Of a stretch of DNA of 64,000 nucleotides, positions 40,319 through 49,609 are shown in pieces (the stretch's first letter is position 1; each line of letters begins with the position of its first letter). The DNA is from UBA7703 sp963667195 (GTDB lineage Bacteria; Bacillota; Clostridia; Christensenellales; CAG-138): the NCBI GenBank assembly GCA_963667195.1, contig OY762962.1, forward strand, positions 744,001-808,000, given 5' to 3'. Under the pieces are notes generated by a model. That model was not told the origin of the DNA. It did no database searches and saw only the letters and a program-made list of their open reading frames with translations. The translations under genes and the position numbers were made by a program.

Positions 40319-42265
40319 TCAAATCTCCGCAAACCTGAGTGTGGAGACATCCAGCACCCGCAGATTCGATTGGAGAATCTCACCGTCGCGGATGCTTGCG
40401 CGGTTACCGAACACGTCGGCATAATCTAGCGTGACGTTGCCGGACACGGCGAGCACGGGCGTGTAGAGCCGATCTACGCTGTTGCCAACGTCGCCGCCAA
40501 GAAGAAGCGTCTCCGGCAAATTCAGAGCAATCGCACCGGGTGTGCGCAAGAAAACGGGAATCTGGTCGCGATTTGCAGCGGCGAACACCGTTTGTCCGCC
40601 TTCGAGTGTTTCGCGCGTGAGGAAGCTGTACCACCGCCCTTGTGGCAGATACACGTCACGACCGCTTGCGCCCTCATGCAACACGGGAGCGACCAGCAGG
40701 TCTCCCAGCAGAAACTCGTCGTGACAAGACTGTGCCCGCGCGTCGTCGGGATAGTCCAGCACGAGGTGCCGCATCATCGGCAAGCGCGATTGCACCGAAA
40801 TATGTGCCTGACGCAGCAGCTCCGGCAAGAGGTTCATCCTGAGCCGCGCATAGAACCGCGCGACGCGCTCCACCCGCTCGTCTTTGGCGTGCAGCGCGAT
40901 ATTCCACGGGCTTCTGTCGTTGACCAACCCCGTGTCAAACCCGCCGAACTGCCCGCCGAGCGGCTCGCTGTGCCACTGCATCACGGGCACAAACGTCGCC
41001 ATCGCGGTTGAGCGCAGGTAGAGTTCCGCGGAAGGCAGAGGTCCCGCGAATCCGCCGATGTCAAAGCTCCAGAACGGCACGCCACTGAGCCCCAGCGAGA
41101 GCCCCGCGCCGAGCACGGAGCGCATCTCCTCATACGAGGAAACCTGATCGCCCGCCCAGTGAATCGGCGTCTGTTGCGCGCCGAGGTAGCCCGCGCGGGA
41201 AAAGAGCGTGCGGTTTTCGCCGATGGCGCGGGTATACGCCGCTTCATAATCCGCAACGTAGCGATTGCGCATGGTCACCGCGCTTTGCCCGTTGTGAAAG
41301 CGCACAGAAAGATCGTGCATGAATTCTCCGCCATCGGTCTTGAAGCCATCGACGCCCATCTCAAGAAGATAGCGCCGCTTCTCCATCCACCAACTGCACA
41401 GCTCCGGCACAGTGAAGTCCGGCACATGCGCGCCGATGAACCATTGCTGCGGGATTTGGTACGGGGTTCCGTCTGCGTTTTCGACCACGAAACCCTGCTC
41501 CAGTGCGTAGGCATCGTCGCGGTCGTGCTGCGGGCAATGCTCGCCCTCCTCGAGCTGCTTGAGCGCGGGAATCTGCCAAAGCACGAGCTTGATGCCCATG
41601 CGGTGCATACGCTCGATCATCGCTTGCGGATTCGGCCAAGGCTCGCGAAAGCGCAGATCGGAAGCGGAGAAGGATTCTCCGCCATCCTTGAGATCATACT
41701 CGGCACCGTTCCAAAGATAGAATGTCGCCTCATCGCTCCAGGCTTCGATGACGAGCGAGGTCGCGGGATAGCCGATTTGCTCGATCTTATCGAGCTGCTC
41801 CTCCACATCCTTCTGACTCTTCCAGCGGTTGGCGGAGACCCACGGGCCAAACGCCCAGTCGGGCGGCAGCACGGGTTCGCCTGTCATCGCCACAAACTGC
41901 GCTACGATCTCGCGCGGGGTTCCGTAAAAGAAGAACACGTCGCAGTCGCCCTGCGGAAGCGTGATTTCCACATGCCCCGCACGCAGCGCAAATGTCGCCG
42001 CGGCGTCGCTTTGCACGAATACGCCGTGTCCATCGTTGCAGAAGAAGAACGGCAGCGGAAAATAGGTATGTTCGCCCTGATGGGTAAATTTCTCGATGAT
42101 GGTCGTGTCCGTGGTCTTGCCCATGCGGTCTACACCGTCGAAGCGCTCGCCCATGCCATAGGCGATCGTTGCGGCGCAGTCGTAGGAGAGGACGCTTTGC
42201 CCATCCTCGTTTTTTTCAACCAAGTTGTGTATTTTCGGGTTTTGATGATTGTGTAACCGGGTCAT
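40319..42265 (-). CDS. Glycoside hydrolase family 31 (alpha-glucosidase type)
   Basis: A 648-residue cytoplasmic GH31 enzyme. The N-terminal sandwich includes YGMGERFDG, followed by the barrel with PPDWAFGPWVSANRW (about 150), VIEAWSDEATFYLW, the nucleophile region MGVDGFKTDGGEFMHD (Asp about 310) and PFWSFDIGGFAG; the acid/base should lie in the loop near RAGYLGAQQTPIHWAGDQ. Substrate could be alpha-glucosides, alpha-xylosides or sulfoquinovosides; the GH13 and sugar ABC genes beside it favour alpha-glucosides. The ATG follows AAAGGCAACT. A strong hairpin separates it from lacI. Confidence 0.88.
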   Translation of the reverse strand: MTRLHNHQNPKIHNLVEKNEDGQSVLSYDCAATIAYGMGERFDGVDRMGKTTDTTIIEKFTHQGEHTYFPLPFFFCNDGHGVFVQSDAAATFALRAGHVEITLPQGDCDVFFFYGTPREIVAQFVAMTGEPVLPPDWAFGPWVSANRWKSQKDVEEQLDKIEQIGYPATSLVIEAWSDEATFYLWNGAEYDLKDGGESFSASDLRFREPWPNPQAMIERMHRMGIKLVLWQIPALKQLEEGEHCPQHDRDDAYALEQGFVVENADGTPYQIPQQWFIGAHVPDFTVPELCSWWMEKRRYLLEMGVDGFKTDGGEFMHDLSVRFHNGQSAVTMRNRYVADYEAAYTRAIGENRTLFSRAGYLGAQQTPIHWAGDQVSSYEEMRSVLGAGLSLGLSGVPFWSFDIGGFAGPLPSAELYLRSTAMATFVPVMQWHSEPLGGQFGGFDTGLVNDRSPWNIALHAKDERVERVARFYARLRMNLLPELLRQAHISVQSRLPMMRHLVLDYPDDARAQSCHDEFLLGDLLVAPVLHEGASGRDVYLPQGRWYSFLTRETLEGGQTVFAAANRDQIPVFLRTPGAIALNLPETLLLGGDVGNSVDRLYTPVLAVSGNVTLDYADVFGNRASIRDGEILQSNLRVLDVSTLRFAEI

Positions 42266-42276
42266 AGTTGCCTTTC

Positions 42277-42300
42277 AAAACGCCCCGCAAGCGGGGCGTC
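42277..42300 (-). terminator. Hairpin between LacI and GH31 genes
   Basis: A perfect 9-pair GC stem (ACGCCCCGC, two-base loop, complement) followed on the minus strand by TTTT. It is a partial terminator that probably lowers expression of the GH31 part. Confidence 0.6.
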
Positions 42301-42310
42301 TGTAAATGAT

Positions 42311-43351
42311 TTATTCGTTGTTGCCGTCTTCCAAGAGATTGCGGATCGATTCGCGCTCGATGATGCGAAGCGGAAGTTCGATGCAGCGCGGCTCCTGAAT
42401 GTGGTTGTCGATGTCCTCGAGTATGATCTCGACCGCGAGCTTGCCCTTCATCTCGATATCCTGCGCCACGGTCGTGATCGAAGGCGAGGTGTATTCCGCG
42501 ATGTTCAGGTTATCAAAGCCCATAATCGAGATATCCTGCGGAACCCGTCTGCCCGTCGCCAGCACCTGCTTCATCGCGCCCATCGCGATAATGTCCGCCG
42601 TACAGAACATCGCGGTGATCTCGCTCGCTTCCACGAGCGCTTTTGCCGCGCACTCGAGGCCGGACTGGAAGCTGACCACGCCGGGGAACACCAGCCGCTT
42701 TTGGTATGGGATTCCATTCTCCTCTAGTGCCTGACGGTAGCCGTCGTAGCGGAGCTGGGTGACGCCCTGCTCCCGAAGCGCGCCTGAGATAAACGCGATG
42801 TCGCGGTGTCCGCGGTCGATGAGGTACTTGGTTGCGATATAGCCGCCTCTACGGTCGTCCACCTTGACTTCGTGGAACCTCTCCGGGTTTTGGTAGGTAT
42901 CCACGAGAACCACGGGCATATTCGCCTTCTTGAGGTCGCTGTAAAACTCCTTGGAATAGGAGCCCACGATGATCATGCCGTCGAGACTTCTCTGCTGCGC
43001 GAGCTTGAGAAAACTCTCGTCCGCGTCCGTGCCGGAGACGATCACGTGGTAGCCTTCCTGACGGCATTCGTACTCGATGCTGCTAAAGAGCTTGCTGTAA
43101 AACGGGTTATCGAACATCAGCTTGCTGCCGGGCTCGGTCTGCGGGCTGCAAACCCCGATCAGGCGGGATTTGTGGCTGGCGAGGCCCCGCGCGGTATAGT
43201 TCGGCACGTAGCCAAGGCGCTCTACCGCGCTGAGCACGAGCTCCCGCGTTTCCGGGCGGACGCCGTCCTTGTCGTTGAGCACATAAGAGACCGCAGCGAT
43301 GGAAAGCCCTGTGTCCTCGGCTACATCCTTGATCGTAATTCTCTTACTCAA
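42311..43351 (-). CDS. LacI-family transcriptional repressor
   Basis: A 346-residue regulator. The HTH ITIKDVAEDTGLSIAAVSYVLN (6-27) and the hinge helix (PNYTARGLAS, about 50-60) are followed by a periplasmic-binding-type sensor domain (RLIGVCSP to IIERESI). The start is TTG at 43351 with AAAGGAA. It is the fourth gene of the ABC transporter operon, so it is autoregulated if it binds the two CTTAAGCG-type palindromes ahead of the binding-protein gene. The inducer is probably an alpha-glucoside. Confidence 0.92.
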   Translation of the reverse strand: MSKRITIKDVAEDTGLSIAAVSYVLNDKDGVRPETRELVLSAVERLGYVPNYTARGLASHKSRLIGVCSPQTEPGSKLMFDNPFYSKLFSSIEYECRQEGYHVIVSGTDADESFLKLAQQRSLDGMIIVGSYSKEFYSDLKKANMPVVLVDTYQNPERFHEVKVDDRRGGYIATKYLIDRGHRDIAFISGALREQGVTQLRYDGYRQALEENGIPYQKRLVFPGVVSFQSGLECAAKALVEASEITAMFCTADIIAMGAMKQVLATGRRVPQDISIMGFDNLNIAEYTSPSITTVAQDIEMKGKLAVEIILEDIDNHIQEPRCIELPLRIIERESIRNLLEDGNNE

Positions 43352-43409
43352 TGCAAGTTCCTTTCCCGCGCGGCGCGAGTGGATTTTCTTAAGGTTGCGT
43401 TTGCGGCGA

Positions 43410-44249
43410 TCAGCCCTTTATCCCGCCCAAAGTGAGGCCGTCCTTCATCTTGCTCTGTGCGGCAAGATAGATCAGCACCACCGGCACAATCGAGATCAGG
43501 CTTCCCGCCATCTGTACGCCAAAGTTTCGCTCAAACTGTCCGTTAACCATGCCGAGCGCGACGGGAACCGTCATCATCTCGGGCTTTGTGAGCATCACGA
43601 GCGGCCAGAGGTAGTCGTTCCACGCGTCCATGAACGTGATCACCGCGTACCCCGCGATGACAGGCAGCGACAGCGGCAAAATCACCTTCCACAGAACAGT
43701 GAAATACGATGCCCCGTCGATTCGCGCGGCGTCAATGTAGTCGTCCGGTATCGTGCGCATGTGCTGAACGAGTAGGAAGATGCCGAACACGCGAAACAGC
43801 GAGGGAATGATCACGCTGCCGTAGGTGTTGCTTAAGCCCGCGCTGTTGAAGAGCATGAACAACGGAATCAGCGTGCTCTGAAACGGAATCATCAGCGTCG
43901 CAAGATACACTTTTAGCAGCACTTCGCTGCCGCGAAACGGAATCTTTGCAAACGCGAATGCCGCCATGCTGCACGTCACGATCGAGATGATCGAATACGA
44001 AACCGACACGATCGCGCTGTTGACCAGCACCTTGCCGAACGGGAACCGCGCAAACAAGTCGACGAAGTTTTGCAGCGTGATCTCCTTGGGAAACCATTCG
44101 ATCGGGTAGGTGAAGATCGCGGTCTGCGTCTTAAACGCCGTGACGATCATCCAGTACAGCGGAACGACGATGATCAGTCCGATTCCGCCCGCGAACACAT
44201 AAAAACCGAGGTTGGATAGTAGTGTTTTTCTTTTCATCGTGTTACGCAT
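43410..44249 (-). CDS. Carbohydrate ABC transporter permease, MalG type
   Basis: A 279-residue inner-membrane permease with six helices. The EAA loop that contacts the ATPase reads YIDAARIDGASYFTVLWKVILPLSLP (about 170-195), the CUT1 form. The start overlaps the stop of the upstream permease gene (ATGCGTAA); an in-frame ATG at 44237 is the alternative. It forms the second half of the channel with the preceding gene. No ATPase gene is present in the cluster, so a shared MsmK-type ATPase elsewhere is expected. Confidence 0.9.
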   Translation of the reverse strand: MRNTMKRKTLLSNLGFYVFAGGIGLIIVVPLYWMIVTAFKTQTAIFTYPIEWFPKEITLQNFVDLFARFPFGKVLVNSAIVSVSYSIISIVTCSMAAFAFAKIPFRGSEVLLKVYLATLMIPFQSTLIPLFMLFNSAGLSNTYGSVIIPSLFRVFGIFLLVQHMRTIPDDYIDAARIDGASYFTVLWKVILPLSLPVIAGYAVITFMDAWNDYLWPLVMLTKPEMMTVPVALGMVNGQFERNFGVQMAGSLISIVPVVLIYLAAQSKMKDGLTLGGIKG

Positions 44250-45153
44250 CGTAGTTCACCCACTTCTTTTGGAGTTTCTGCTGTAGATACGTAAACAGAA
44301 ACACGATGAGGAACAATAGCCACGATAGTGCCGAGGCATACCCCATTTTATAATAACTGAAGCCATATTTGTAGATGCGTTCTACAATCACCGTCGTGGC
44401 GCCCGCAGGCCCCGCGTTGGTCATGATCATCACCTGCGGGAAGAGCATGAACGAGTTGATCAGGCTGATGATCAGCACGAAAAACACCATCGGCGTGAGC
44501 ATCGGCAGCGTGATTTTCAGGAAGCTCTGGAACCTGCCCGCGCCGTCGAGATGCGCCGCCTCGTAATAGATCGGGTTGATGTTTTTGAGTCCGCCGAGGA
44601 AGATCAGCCCGTAGAAGCCCATGTCCTTCCAAACGGAGGCTAGCACGATGCCGAACATCGCCCACTTTGGGTCTTGCAGCCACGCGGGGCCGGTGATGCC
44701 CACGCGCGCTAAGATGTCGTTGAGAATACCGTACTGCGGATCGAGCACCCATTTCCAGATGATCGCGCCCGCGACCCAGCTCGTGAGCACCGGAATGTAG
44801 TACAAGAGCCGAAAGAACGCGGAACCCTTGCGGGGTTTGTTGAGCAGCACCGCGATGCCGAGCGAAGTGACCAGCATCAGCGGGATATAGAGCACCATGT
44901 ATTGCCCCACATGCAGGAGCGACACCCAGAACTCCTTGCTCTTGAGAATTTTCCCGTAGTTCTCAAGGCCGACAAAATTTTCTTGCCAGAACGAGGGCGA
45001 GAAGAGATCCAGCCCCTTGATCCCGCTCCAGGAGGTAAAGCTGATGGCGAACGACAGCGCAAAGGGAATGGCTGCGATCAACAAAAAGCCAACCATACTG
45101 GGAGCAAGGAAGGCGGACGCGGCGAGCGCGTGATTGTTCCGGTTTTTCCGCAT
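44242..45153 (-). CDS. Carbohydrate ABC transporter permease, MalF type
   Basis: 303 residues from the ATG at 45153 (GGAGGAG six bases upstream); the frame extends further up but that part would be the ribosome-site region. Six helices, starting with AASAFLAPSMVGFLLIAAIPFAL. EAA loop YYEAAHLDGAGRFQSFLKITLPMLTP (about 205-230). It partners with the MalG-type permease for CUT1 sugar import and is coupled to it by the overlapping stop/start. Confidence 0.9.
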   Translation of the reverse strand: MRKNRNNHALAASAFLAPSMVGFLLIAAIPFALSFAISFTSWSGIKGLDLFSPSFWQENFVGLENYGKILKSKEFWVSLLHVGQYMVLYIPLMLVTSLGIAVLLNKPRKGSAFFRLLYYIPVLTSWVAGAIIWKWVLDPQYGILNDILARVGITGPAWLQDPKWAMFGIVLASVWKDMGFYGLIFLGGLKNINPIYYEAAHLDGAGRFQSFLKITLPMLTPMVFFVLIISLINSFMLFPQVMIMTNAGPAGATTVIVERIYKYGFSYYKMGYASALSWLLFLIVFLFTYLQQKLQKKWVNYDA

Positions 45154-45222
45154 GGAAGCTCCTCCAAATCCGGCTGGCGAGAGCAGGGTTTCCCCTGCTC
45201 CCACCAACGAGGTTGTGTGTTT

Positions 45223-46551
45223 TTACTTGAGGGTAATGGCTGCTTCCAACTCCGCCTGCGCGTCGTCCAGCGCCTGCTGCGGGGTCTTGGTGCCGTTGGC
45301 TGCGGCGTCGAGTTCCGCACCGAGGATGTCCGCCATCTGGCTGAACTGCGCAATCTGCGGAACCGGTACGACGTAGTTGAGGGAATCAAACACCGCTTGG
45401 CGGTTGGCCGGTGGGGTCAGCTTGGCGTACTGGTCCATCGCGGACTGGTAGGTCGCGCAGGGCAGTTCCCAACCGAGCTGGACGCGAAGCTGCGCTACCT
45501 GCTCGCTGGTTGCAAGGAACTCGATCCACTTATAGGCTGCTTCCGCATTCTTGGAATCCGCGCTGATGGCAAGGCCGTTTGCGAAGTAGTGCGTGGCTTT
45601 GGTCACGGCGCCGGGTTCCACCGCAATGTCCCAGTTGAAGGCGCAGTCGGTCGTGAACGACGGGAACGCCCAGATGCCGGTGACGATCATGCCGGTTTTG
45701 CCGAGTTTGAACACGCCCCATTCATCGAGGCTGCCGCGCTGTTCCGCGCTGGGGCAGATGTTGGTGACGCGGACGTTGTCCACGAGGCGCTGGAGCGCTG
45801 TCACGTTTTCCGGACGATTGACGGTAAAGGCCGTGTTGTCGTCGTTGAGCAGGCCGCCGCCGTACTGCTTGACCACCTTGAAGAATTCATAGGTGGAGAT
45901 CGGCTGAATCAGCCCGTAGTAGTCGTCGCCGAGGGCTTTGATCTTCAGGGCCGCTGCATCTGCATCCGCCCAGGTCCAATCATTCGTCGGGTAGGCGACG
46001 CCGGCTTGGTCAAAGAGGTCTTTGTTGTAGATCAGAACGACGGTGGAGAAGCTATACGGCATGCCGTATTTCACGCCGTCCAGAGAGAACGCCTGAACGG
46101 ATTTTTCCGTGAGCACGCTCAGATCCGTGGTGGAAGCCTTGGTGAAATCGTCCAGCGGCATGACCGCCTTCTGATCCACGTAGGACGGGAACGCATCGAG
46201 GCCAAGCTCGAAGCAGTCCGGTGCGTCGCCGCCGCCGATGCGGGTCTGGAGCTGGGTGGCATACGTGTCATAGCCGAAAGTTTCGATGTTGATCTTGATG
46301 TTGGGGTTGTCTTTTTCAAACAGGTCCTTCATCAGGCCCAGCGTGAGAAGACCGCCCTCGTTCGCGGAGAAGTTCATGAAGTCGATCGTGATCGGCTCTT
46401 CGGCAACCGGAGCCGCGGTATCCGCAGCGGTTGCTTCCGTCGCCGTTGCGGGAGCCGTGGTGGCTTCAGCAGCCGCGGGCGCCTGGCAGCCGGCAAAGAG
46501 ACCCATAACCATGAGCACGACCATAAGGATTACCGTAGATTTTTTCAGCAC
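45223..46551 (-). CDS. Sugar-binding lipoprotein of the ABC transporter (family 1)
   Basis: A 442-residue solute-binding protein. The signal peptide ends in the lipobox LFAGC (Cys22), followed by an Ala/Thr linker and the family-1 fold: ITIDFMNFSANEGG, DNPNIKINIETFGYDTYATQLQTRIGGGDAPDCFEL and KYGMPYSFSTVVLIYNKDLF, with AEAAYKWIEFLATSEQ in the second lobe. It captures an oligosaccharide outside the cell. The start is GTG with a strong AAAAGGAGGAAAGAATT. First gene of the operon and directly behind the LacI-controlled promoter. Confidence 0.92.
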   Translation of the reverse strand: MLKKSTVILMVVLMVMGLFAGCQAPAAAEATTAPATATEATAADTAAPVAEEPITIDFMNFSANEGGLLTLGLMKDLFEKDNPNIKINIETFGYDTYATQLQTRIGGGDAPDCFELGLDAFPSYVDQKAVMPLDDFTKASTTDLSVLTEKSVQAFSLDGVKYGMPYSFSTVVLIYNKDLFDQAGVAYPTNDWTWADADAAALKIKALGDDYYGLIQPISTYEFFKVVKQYGGGLLNDDNTAFTVNRPENVTALQRLVDNVRVTNICPSAEQRGSLDEWGVFKLGKTGMIVTGIWAFPSFTTDCAFNWDIAVEPGAVTKATHYFANGLAISADSKNAEAAYKWIEFLATSEQVAQLRVQLGWELPCATYQSAMDQYAKLTPPANRQAVFDSLNYVVPVPQIAQFSQMADILGAELDAAANGTKTPQQALDDAQAELEAAITLK

Positions 46552-46601
46552 AATTCTTTCCTCCTTTTAAACGTTGCAAATATCGACAGGCCACGGTGAC
46601 C

Positions 46602-46615
46602 CTTAAGCGCTTAAG
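46602..46615. promoter_or_regulatory. LacI-type operator O1
   Basis: CTTAAGCGCTTAAG is a perfect 14-bp palindrome with the central CG of LacI-family sites. It lies just downstream of the -10 box, where a bound repressor would block initiation or elongation. Confidence 0.75.
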
Positions 46616-46626
46616 TTCGCAAATTC

Positions 46627-46655
46627 ATTGTACACCGTCTTCCCTGTTTTTTCAA
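46627..46655 (-). promoter_or_regulatory. Promoter of the alpha-glucoside ABC operon
   Basis: On the minus strand TTGAAA (46650-46655), 17-bp spacer and TACAAT (46627-46632), about 75 bp before the GTG start and directly upstream of operator O1. Confidence 0.7.
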
Positions 46656-46713
46656 TCGTGAATGTAAGCTTGAAAGTGAGAACAAGAAGTTTGACAGATG
46701 TGAAAATGATTCG

Positions 46714-46727
46714 CTTAAGCGTTTAAG
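46714..46727. promoter_or_regulatory. LacI-type operator O2
   Basis: CTTAAGCGTTTAAG differs from O1 at one base and is centred 112 bp upstream of it, on the other side of the promoter. The pair suggests repression by looping. Confidence 0.65.
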
Positions 46728-46855
46728 TGATTTGATTATATGTGATGTTTTTTGACGTGTCAAGATACCTCTGCTAAATTTTTTCACAAAAAAATCGAAA
46801 AATCAGTTGATCGCTCAAAATCGATTGCTCGAAAGTGTTTCGGCTTTCACAAAAC

Positions 46856-46883
46856 AACCCGGCGGATTGTATCCTGCCGGGTT
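46856..46883 (-). terminator. Terminator of the glycerate kinase gene
   Basis: AACCCGGC pairs with GCCGGGTT around a 12-nt loop; the minus-strand continuation is T-rich. It lies 32 bp past the kinase stop and insulates the next promoter. Confidence 0.65.
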
Positions 46884-46914
46884 TGTGATTCGTTTTTGTT
46901 TTACACAAGCCGCG

Positions 46915-48045
46915 CTATTTCTCCATCGCGGCAAGCGCGCGGAAGAGATTCTCAATAGTCAGGCGATAGTCCTGTTTGCTGCGCGTTTTCGCTTCGGAAA
47001 ACGGAATCGCGAGGTGATTGGTGCTGAAAATCGCGGTCACGCCCTCCTGATATGCCTCGTCGATGTCGTCTCCGACATCGCCCACCACCGCGAACACGGG
47101 GATGCCCGCCCGCTTTGCGCGGCGAGACACGCCGATAACCACTTTGCCACGGAGGCTCTGGCTGTCGAGCCTGCCTTCGCCCGTGATCACAACATCCGCG
47201 CCCGCAATACGCTCCTCAAAATGTACGGTATCCAGCACAGTTTCGATGCCGGGATTCAGCTTCGCGCCAAAGAACGCGAGCGCGCCCGCGCCCATCGCGC
47301 CCGCAGCGCCCGCGCCGGGGATATCGCCGACGCTTGCGCTAAGCTCGCGCGCGAGCGTTTTGTCGAGCGAGACAAGTCCAGCATCCAGCGCGCGCACCAT
47401 CTCCGCATCCGCGCCCTTTTGCGGGCCATAGACGTAAGCCGCGCCGCGCACGCCGTGCATGGGGTTGTCGATATCACACATGGCGATCACCTCGACGCCC
47501 GATAGGAGCCGCACTGTTGCGCTGTTGTCGATGCGGGCAATGTGGTCGAGCGAGCCGCCGGTCGGGATGAACTCCACTCCCGCCGCATTATAGAAGCGGG
47601 TGCCCATCGCGGCAGCAGCGCCGCAGCCGCCGTCGTTCGTGGAGCTGCCGCCCAGCGCGAGGATCAGCCGCACGGCGCCGTGTTCCAGCGCATGCCGCAT
47701 GAGTTCGCCCACGCCGTAGGTGGTGGTCAGCATCGGGTTCGGTCGGCCTTCCACCAGCGGGAGTCCGGCTGCCGCCGCCATCTCGATGATCGCGGTGTCG
47801 CCAAATCTGCCGTAAAATGCCATCCTCCGCTCAAAAAACGGCCCAGCCGCCTCACACGCGATCTTTTCGCCCGTCATGCACTCCAGGAAGCTGTCCACGG
47901 TGCCCTCTCCACCATCGGCAACCGGAAGGCTGACGACCTCGCAGTCGGGAAAGAAGCGCTTTGCTTCTGTGGCAACGATTGCACAGATTTCGCTGGATGT
48001 GACGGAACCCTTGAACGAATCGGATACGACGGCGATTTTCTTCAT
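46915..48045 (-). CDS. Glycerate kinase (GarK/GlxK family)
   Basis: 376 residues from the ATG at 48045 with AGGAGAAAACC; a frame extension upstream lacks a site. It phosphorylates glycerate with ATP. Family marks: VVSDSFKGSVTSSEI (N-terminal), PVADGGEGTVDSF (about 48), the glycine-rich LILALGGSSTNDGGCGAAAAMG (about 125-145), CDIDNPMHGVRGAAYVYGPQKGA (about 195) and VVITGEGRLDSQSLRGKVV (about 285). The 2- versus 3-phosphate product cannot be told. Single gene with its own promoter and terminator. Confidence 0.93.
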   Translation of the reverse strand: MKKIAVVSDSFKGSVTSSEICAIVATEAKRFFPDCEVVSLPVADGGEGTVDSFLECMTGEKIACEAAGPFFERRMAFYGRFGDTAIIEMAAAAGLPLVEGRPNPMLTTTYGVGELMRHALEHGAVRLILALGGSSTNDGGCGAAAAMGTRFYNAAGVEFIPTGGSLDHIARIDNSATVRLLSGVEVIAMCDIDNPMHGVRGAAYVYGPQKGADAEMVRALDAGLVSLDKTLARELSASVGDIPGAGAAGAMGAGALAFFGAKLNPGIETVLDTVHFEERIAGADVVITGEGRLDSQSLRGKVVIGVSRRAKRAGIPVFAVVGDVGDDIDEAYQEGVTAIFSTNHLAIPFSEAKTRSKQDYRLTIENLFRALAAMEK

Positions 48046-48098
48046 GGTTTTCTCCTGTAGTTCATTTGCCGTATGGCAGAGCAATTTGAAACAGTCCT

Positions 48099-48130
48099 AT
48101 TGTACCAGAAAATTGACGCTTTCGCGTCAA
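48099..48130 (-). promoter_or_regulatory. Glycerate kinase promoter region with palindrome
   Basis: On the minus strand TACAAT (48099-48104) is preceded by a perfect inverted repeat TTGACGC-4 bp-GCGTCAA (48113-48130). TTGACG would be a -35 with a long 20-bp spacer, so the palindrome is a likely regulator-binding site. Confidence 0.4.
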
Positions 48131-48132
48131 CC

Positions 48133-48177
48133 AAAAACGAGACTGTCCGAAAAGATAGCACATCCTCGGACAGCCTC
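48133..48177 (-). terminator. Terminator of the UMF1 transporter gene
   Basis: GAGACTGTCCGA (48139-48150) pairs with TCGGACAGCCTC (48166-48177), followed on the minus strand by five T. Confidence 0.8.
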
Positions 48178-48257
48178 TAGAATTTGATTTTGTCTCACGG
48201 GCGGATGCCGCGCACGTTCGCGTTGTTACGCGTTTCGCGCGGTGGTTACCCGCGACA

Positions 48258-49574
48258 TCACTTGATGTCCTGATATAGAATCGGGTCTTTCGCGGTGACG
48301 CGTTTGACAAACAGGAGCATCACAAGCCCAACCACGAGGAAGAGCAGGATCGAACCGATCGCCCAATACAGGCCGCCGTGCTCCGCGGCGACGGCATCAA
48401 CCCCATGGTTGAGATACCAGTTGTTCATGCGGAAGGAGAGCGTGCCAAACACCAGCGGCCCGATGAACGTAGACGTGCGTCCGGCAACCGAGAGGAACCC
48501 GTAGAACTCGGCGGTTTTGGAAGGCGGCGCCAGCTGGCTGACCATGGAACGGCTGACCGCCTGCGCGCCGGAAAGCGAGAAGCCCGCAAAGAAACCGACG
48601 ACGAAGAACCAGACAAGGCTATTCGCAAAGAACAGCGCAGCAATGCAGACAATCAGGATCAAAAGCGCGATCAGCACCGAATCCTTGCTGCTGAGACGAT
48701 CGGAAATCTTGCCAAAGAGCAGCGCGCCGGCCGCTCCGGAAATCTGGATCACGATCACGAACAGGATCAACTGCGTTTGGTTCATGCCAAAAAGCGTTGC
48801 CCCGATGATCGCCGCAAAATCCATCAGCATCATGATGCCGTCGTTATAGATCAGGAACGCAACCGTATACTTGATGAATTCTTTGAAACTCCTGATGGAA
48901 CGGAAGGTTTGCGCAAGGCGCTCAAACGCAACCCGGATATTACCCTTTTCCGGTTTCTCGCCGGAAGCCTCGTCCACCTCTTTGACCCAGAGCAGTGTCG
49001 GAATCGAGGAGAGCAGATAGAACGCTGCGGTGATCAGAAATGCGATGGGAATCATGAAATTCTTGACGAGTTTGATCGGAATCAGCACGAGAATCAACGC
49101 CGCGATGCCGCCGAGCATACCGATCGCCCAGCCCTTGCCGGAGACGGAGCCGATGTTCTCCGGCGTGGAGACGGAGGTTAACAACGCGTCGTAGAACACC
49201 TGCGCGCCGCGATAGCCGATTTCCGCGAGGATGAAATAGAGCATTCCCGTAAACACATCGCCTTTATGCACAAAGAACAGCATCGCGGTAAACACGACCG
49301 AAACGCCGGTGAAGACGAGTAGAAATGATTTTTTTGCCTTTGAATAGTCCGCAATCGTACCGAGAATCGGTGACAATACCGCAACGATAATCGCCGCGAT
49401 GCCGACGGAGAGCCCCCACAGGCGGGTGCCTTCCGCGCCACCGACGACGGTGCCTTTAAAGTAAGCCGAGTAGACCGCAAGAAGGATGACGGAGGCGTAA
49501 GCCGAATTGCCGAAGTCGTAAAAATACCAGGACCAGCGCGGCCGCTTGGTTGGATCAAGCTGTTTATTCTTCAT
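48258..49574 (-). CDS. MFS transporter of the UMF1 (BtlA/Atg22-like) family
   Basis: 438 residues from the ATG at 49574 (TAGGAG upstream); the longer open frame runs through the leader hairpins and is not likely to be translated. Twelve helices. The opening RPRWSWYFYDFGNSAYASVIL is the hallmark of UMF1 permeases, and the loop ADYSKAKKSFLLVF fits the A-like motif. Bacterial members are thought to export or take up sugars or amino acids, but the substrate is unproven. Single gene with a long structured 5' leader. Confidence 0.85.
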   Translation of the reverse strand: MKNKQLDPTKRPRWSWYFYDFGNSAYASVILLAVYSAYFKGTVVGGAEGTRLWGLSVGIAAIIVAVLSPILGTIADYSKAKKSFLLVFTGVSVVFTAMLFFVHKGDVFTGMLYFILAEIGYRGAQVFYDALLTSVSTPENIGSVSGKGWAIGMLGGIAALILVLIPIKLVKNFMIPIAFLITAAFYLLSSIPTLLWVKEVDEASGEKPEKGNIRVAFERLAQTFRSIRSFKEFIKYTVAFLIYNDGIMMLMDFAAIIGATLFGMNQTQLILFVIVIQISGAAGALLFGKISDRLSSKDSVLIALLILIVCIAALFFANSLVWFFVVGFFAGFSLSGAQAVSRSMVSQLAPPSKTAEFYGFLSVAGRTSTFIGPLVFGTLSFRMNNWYLNHGVDAVAAEHGGLYWAIGSILLFLVVGLVMLLFVKRVTAKDPILYQDIK

Positions 49575-49609
49575 AATCGATACTCCTAATAATTGCATTT
49601 TCCTGTCGG

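Noticed and set aside
44902..46599. A 565-codon antisense frame across the sugar-binding protein gene
   Set aside because: No start site or motifs; the opposite strand encodes a typical lipoprotein.
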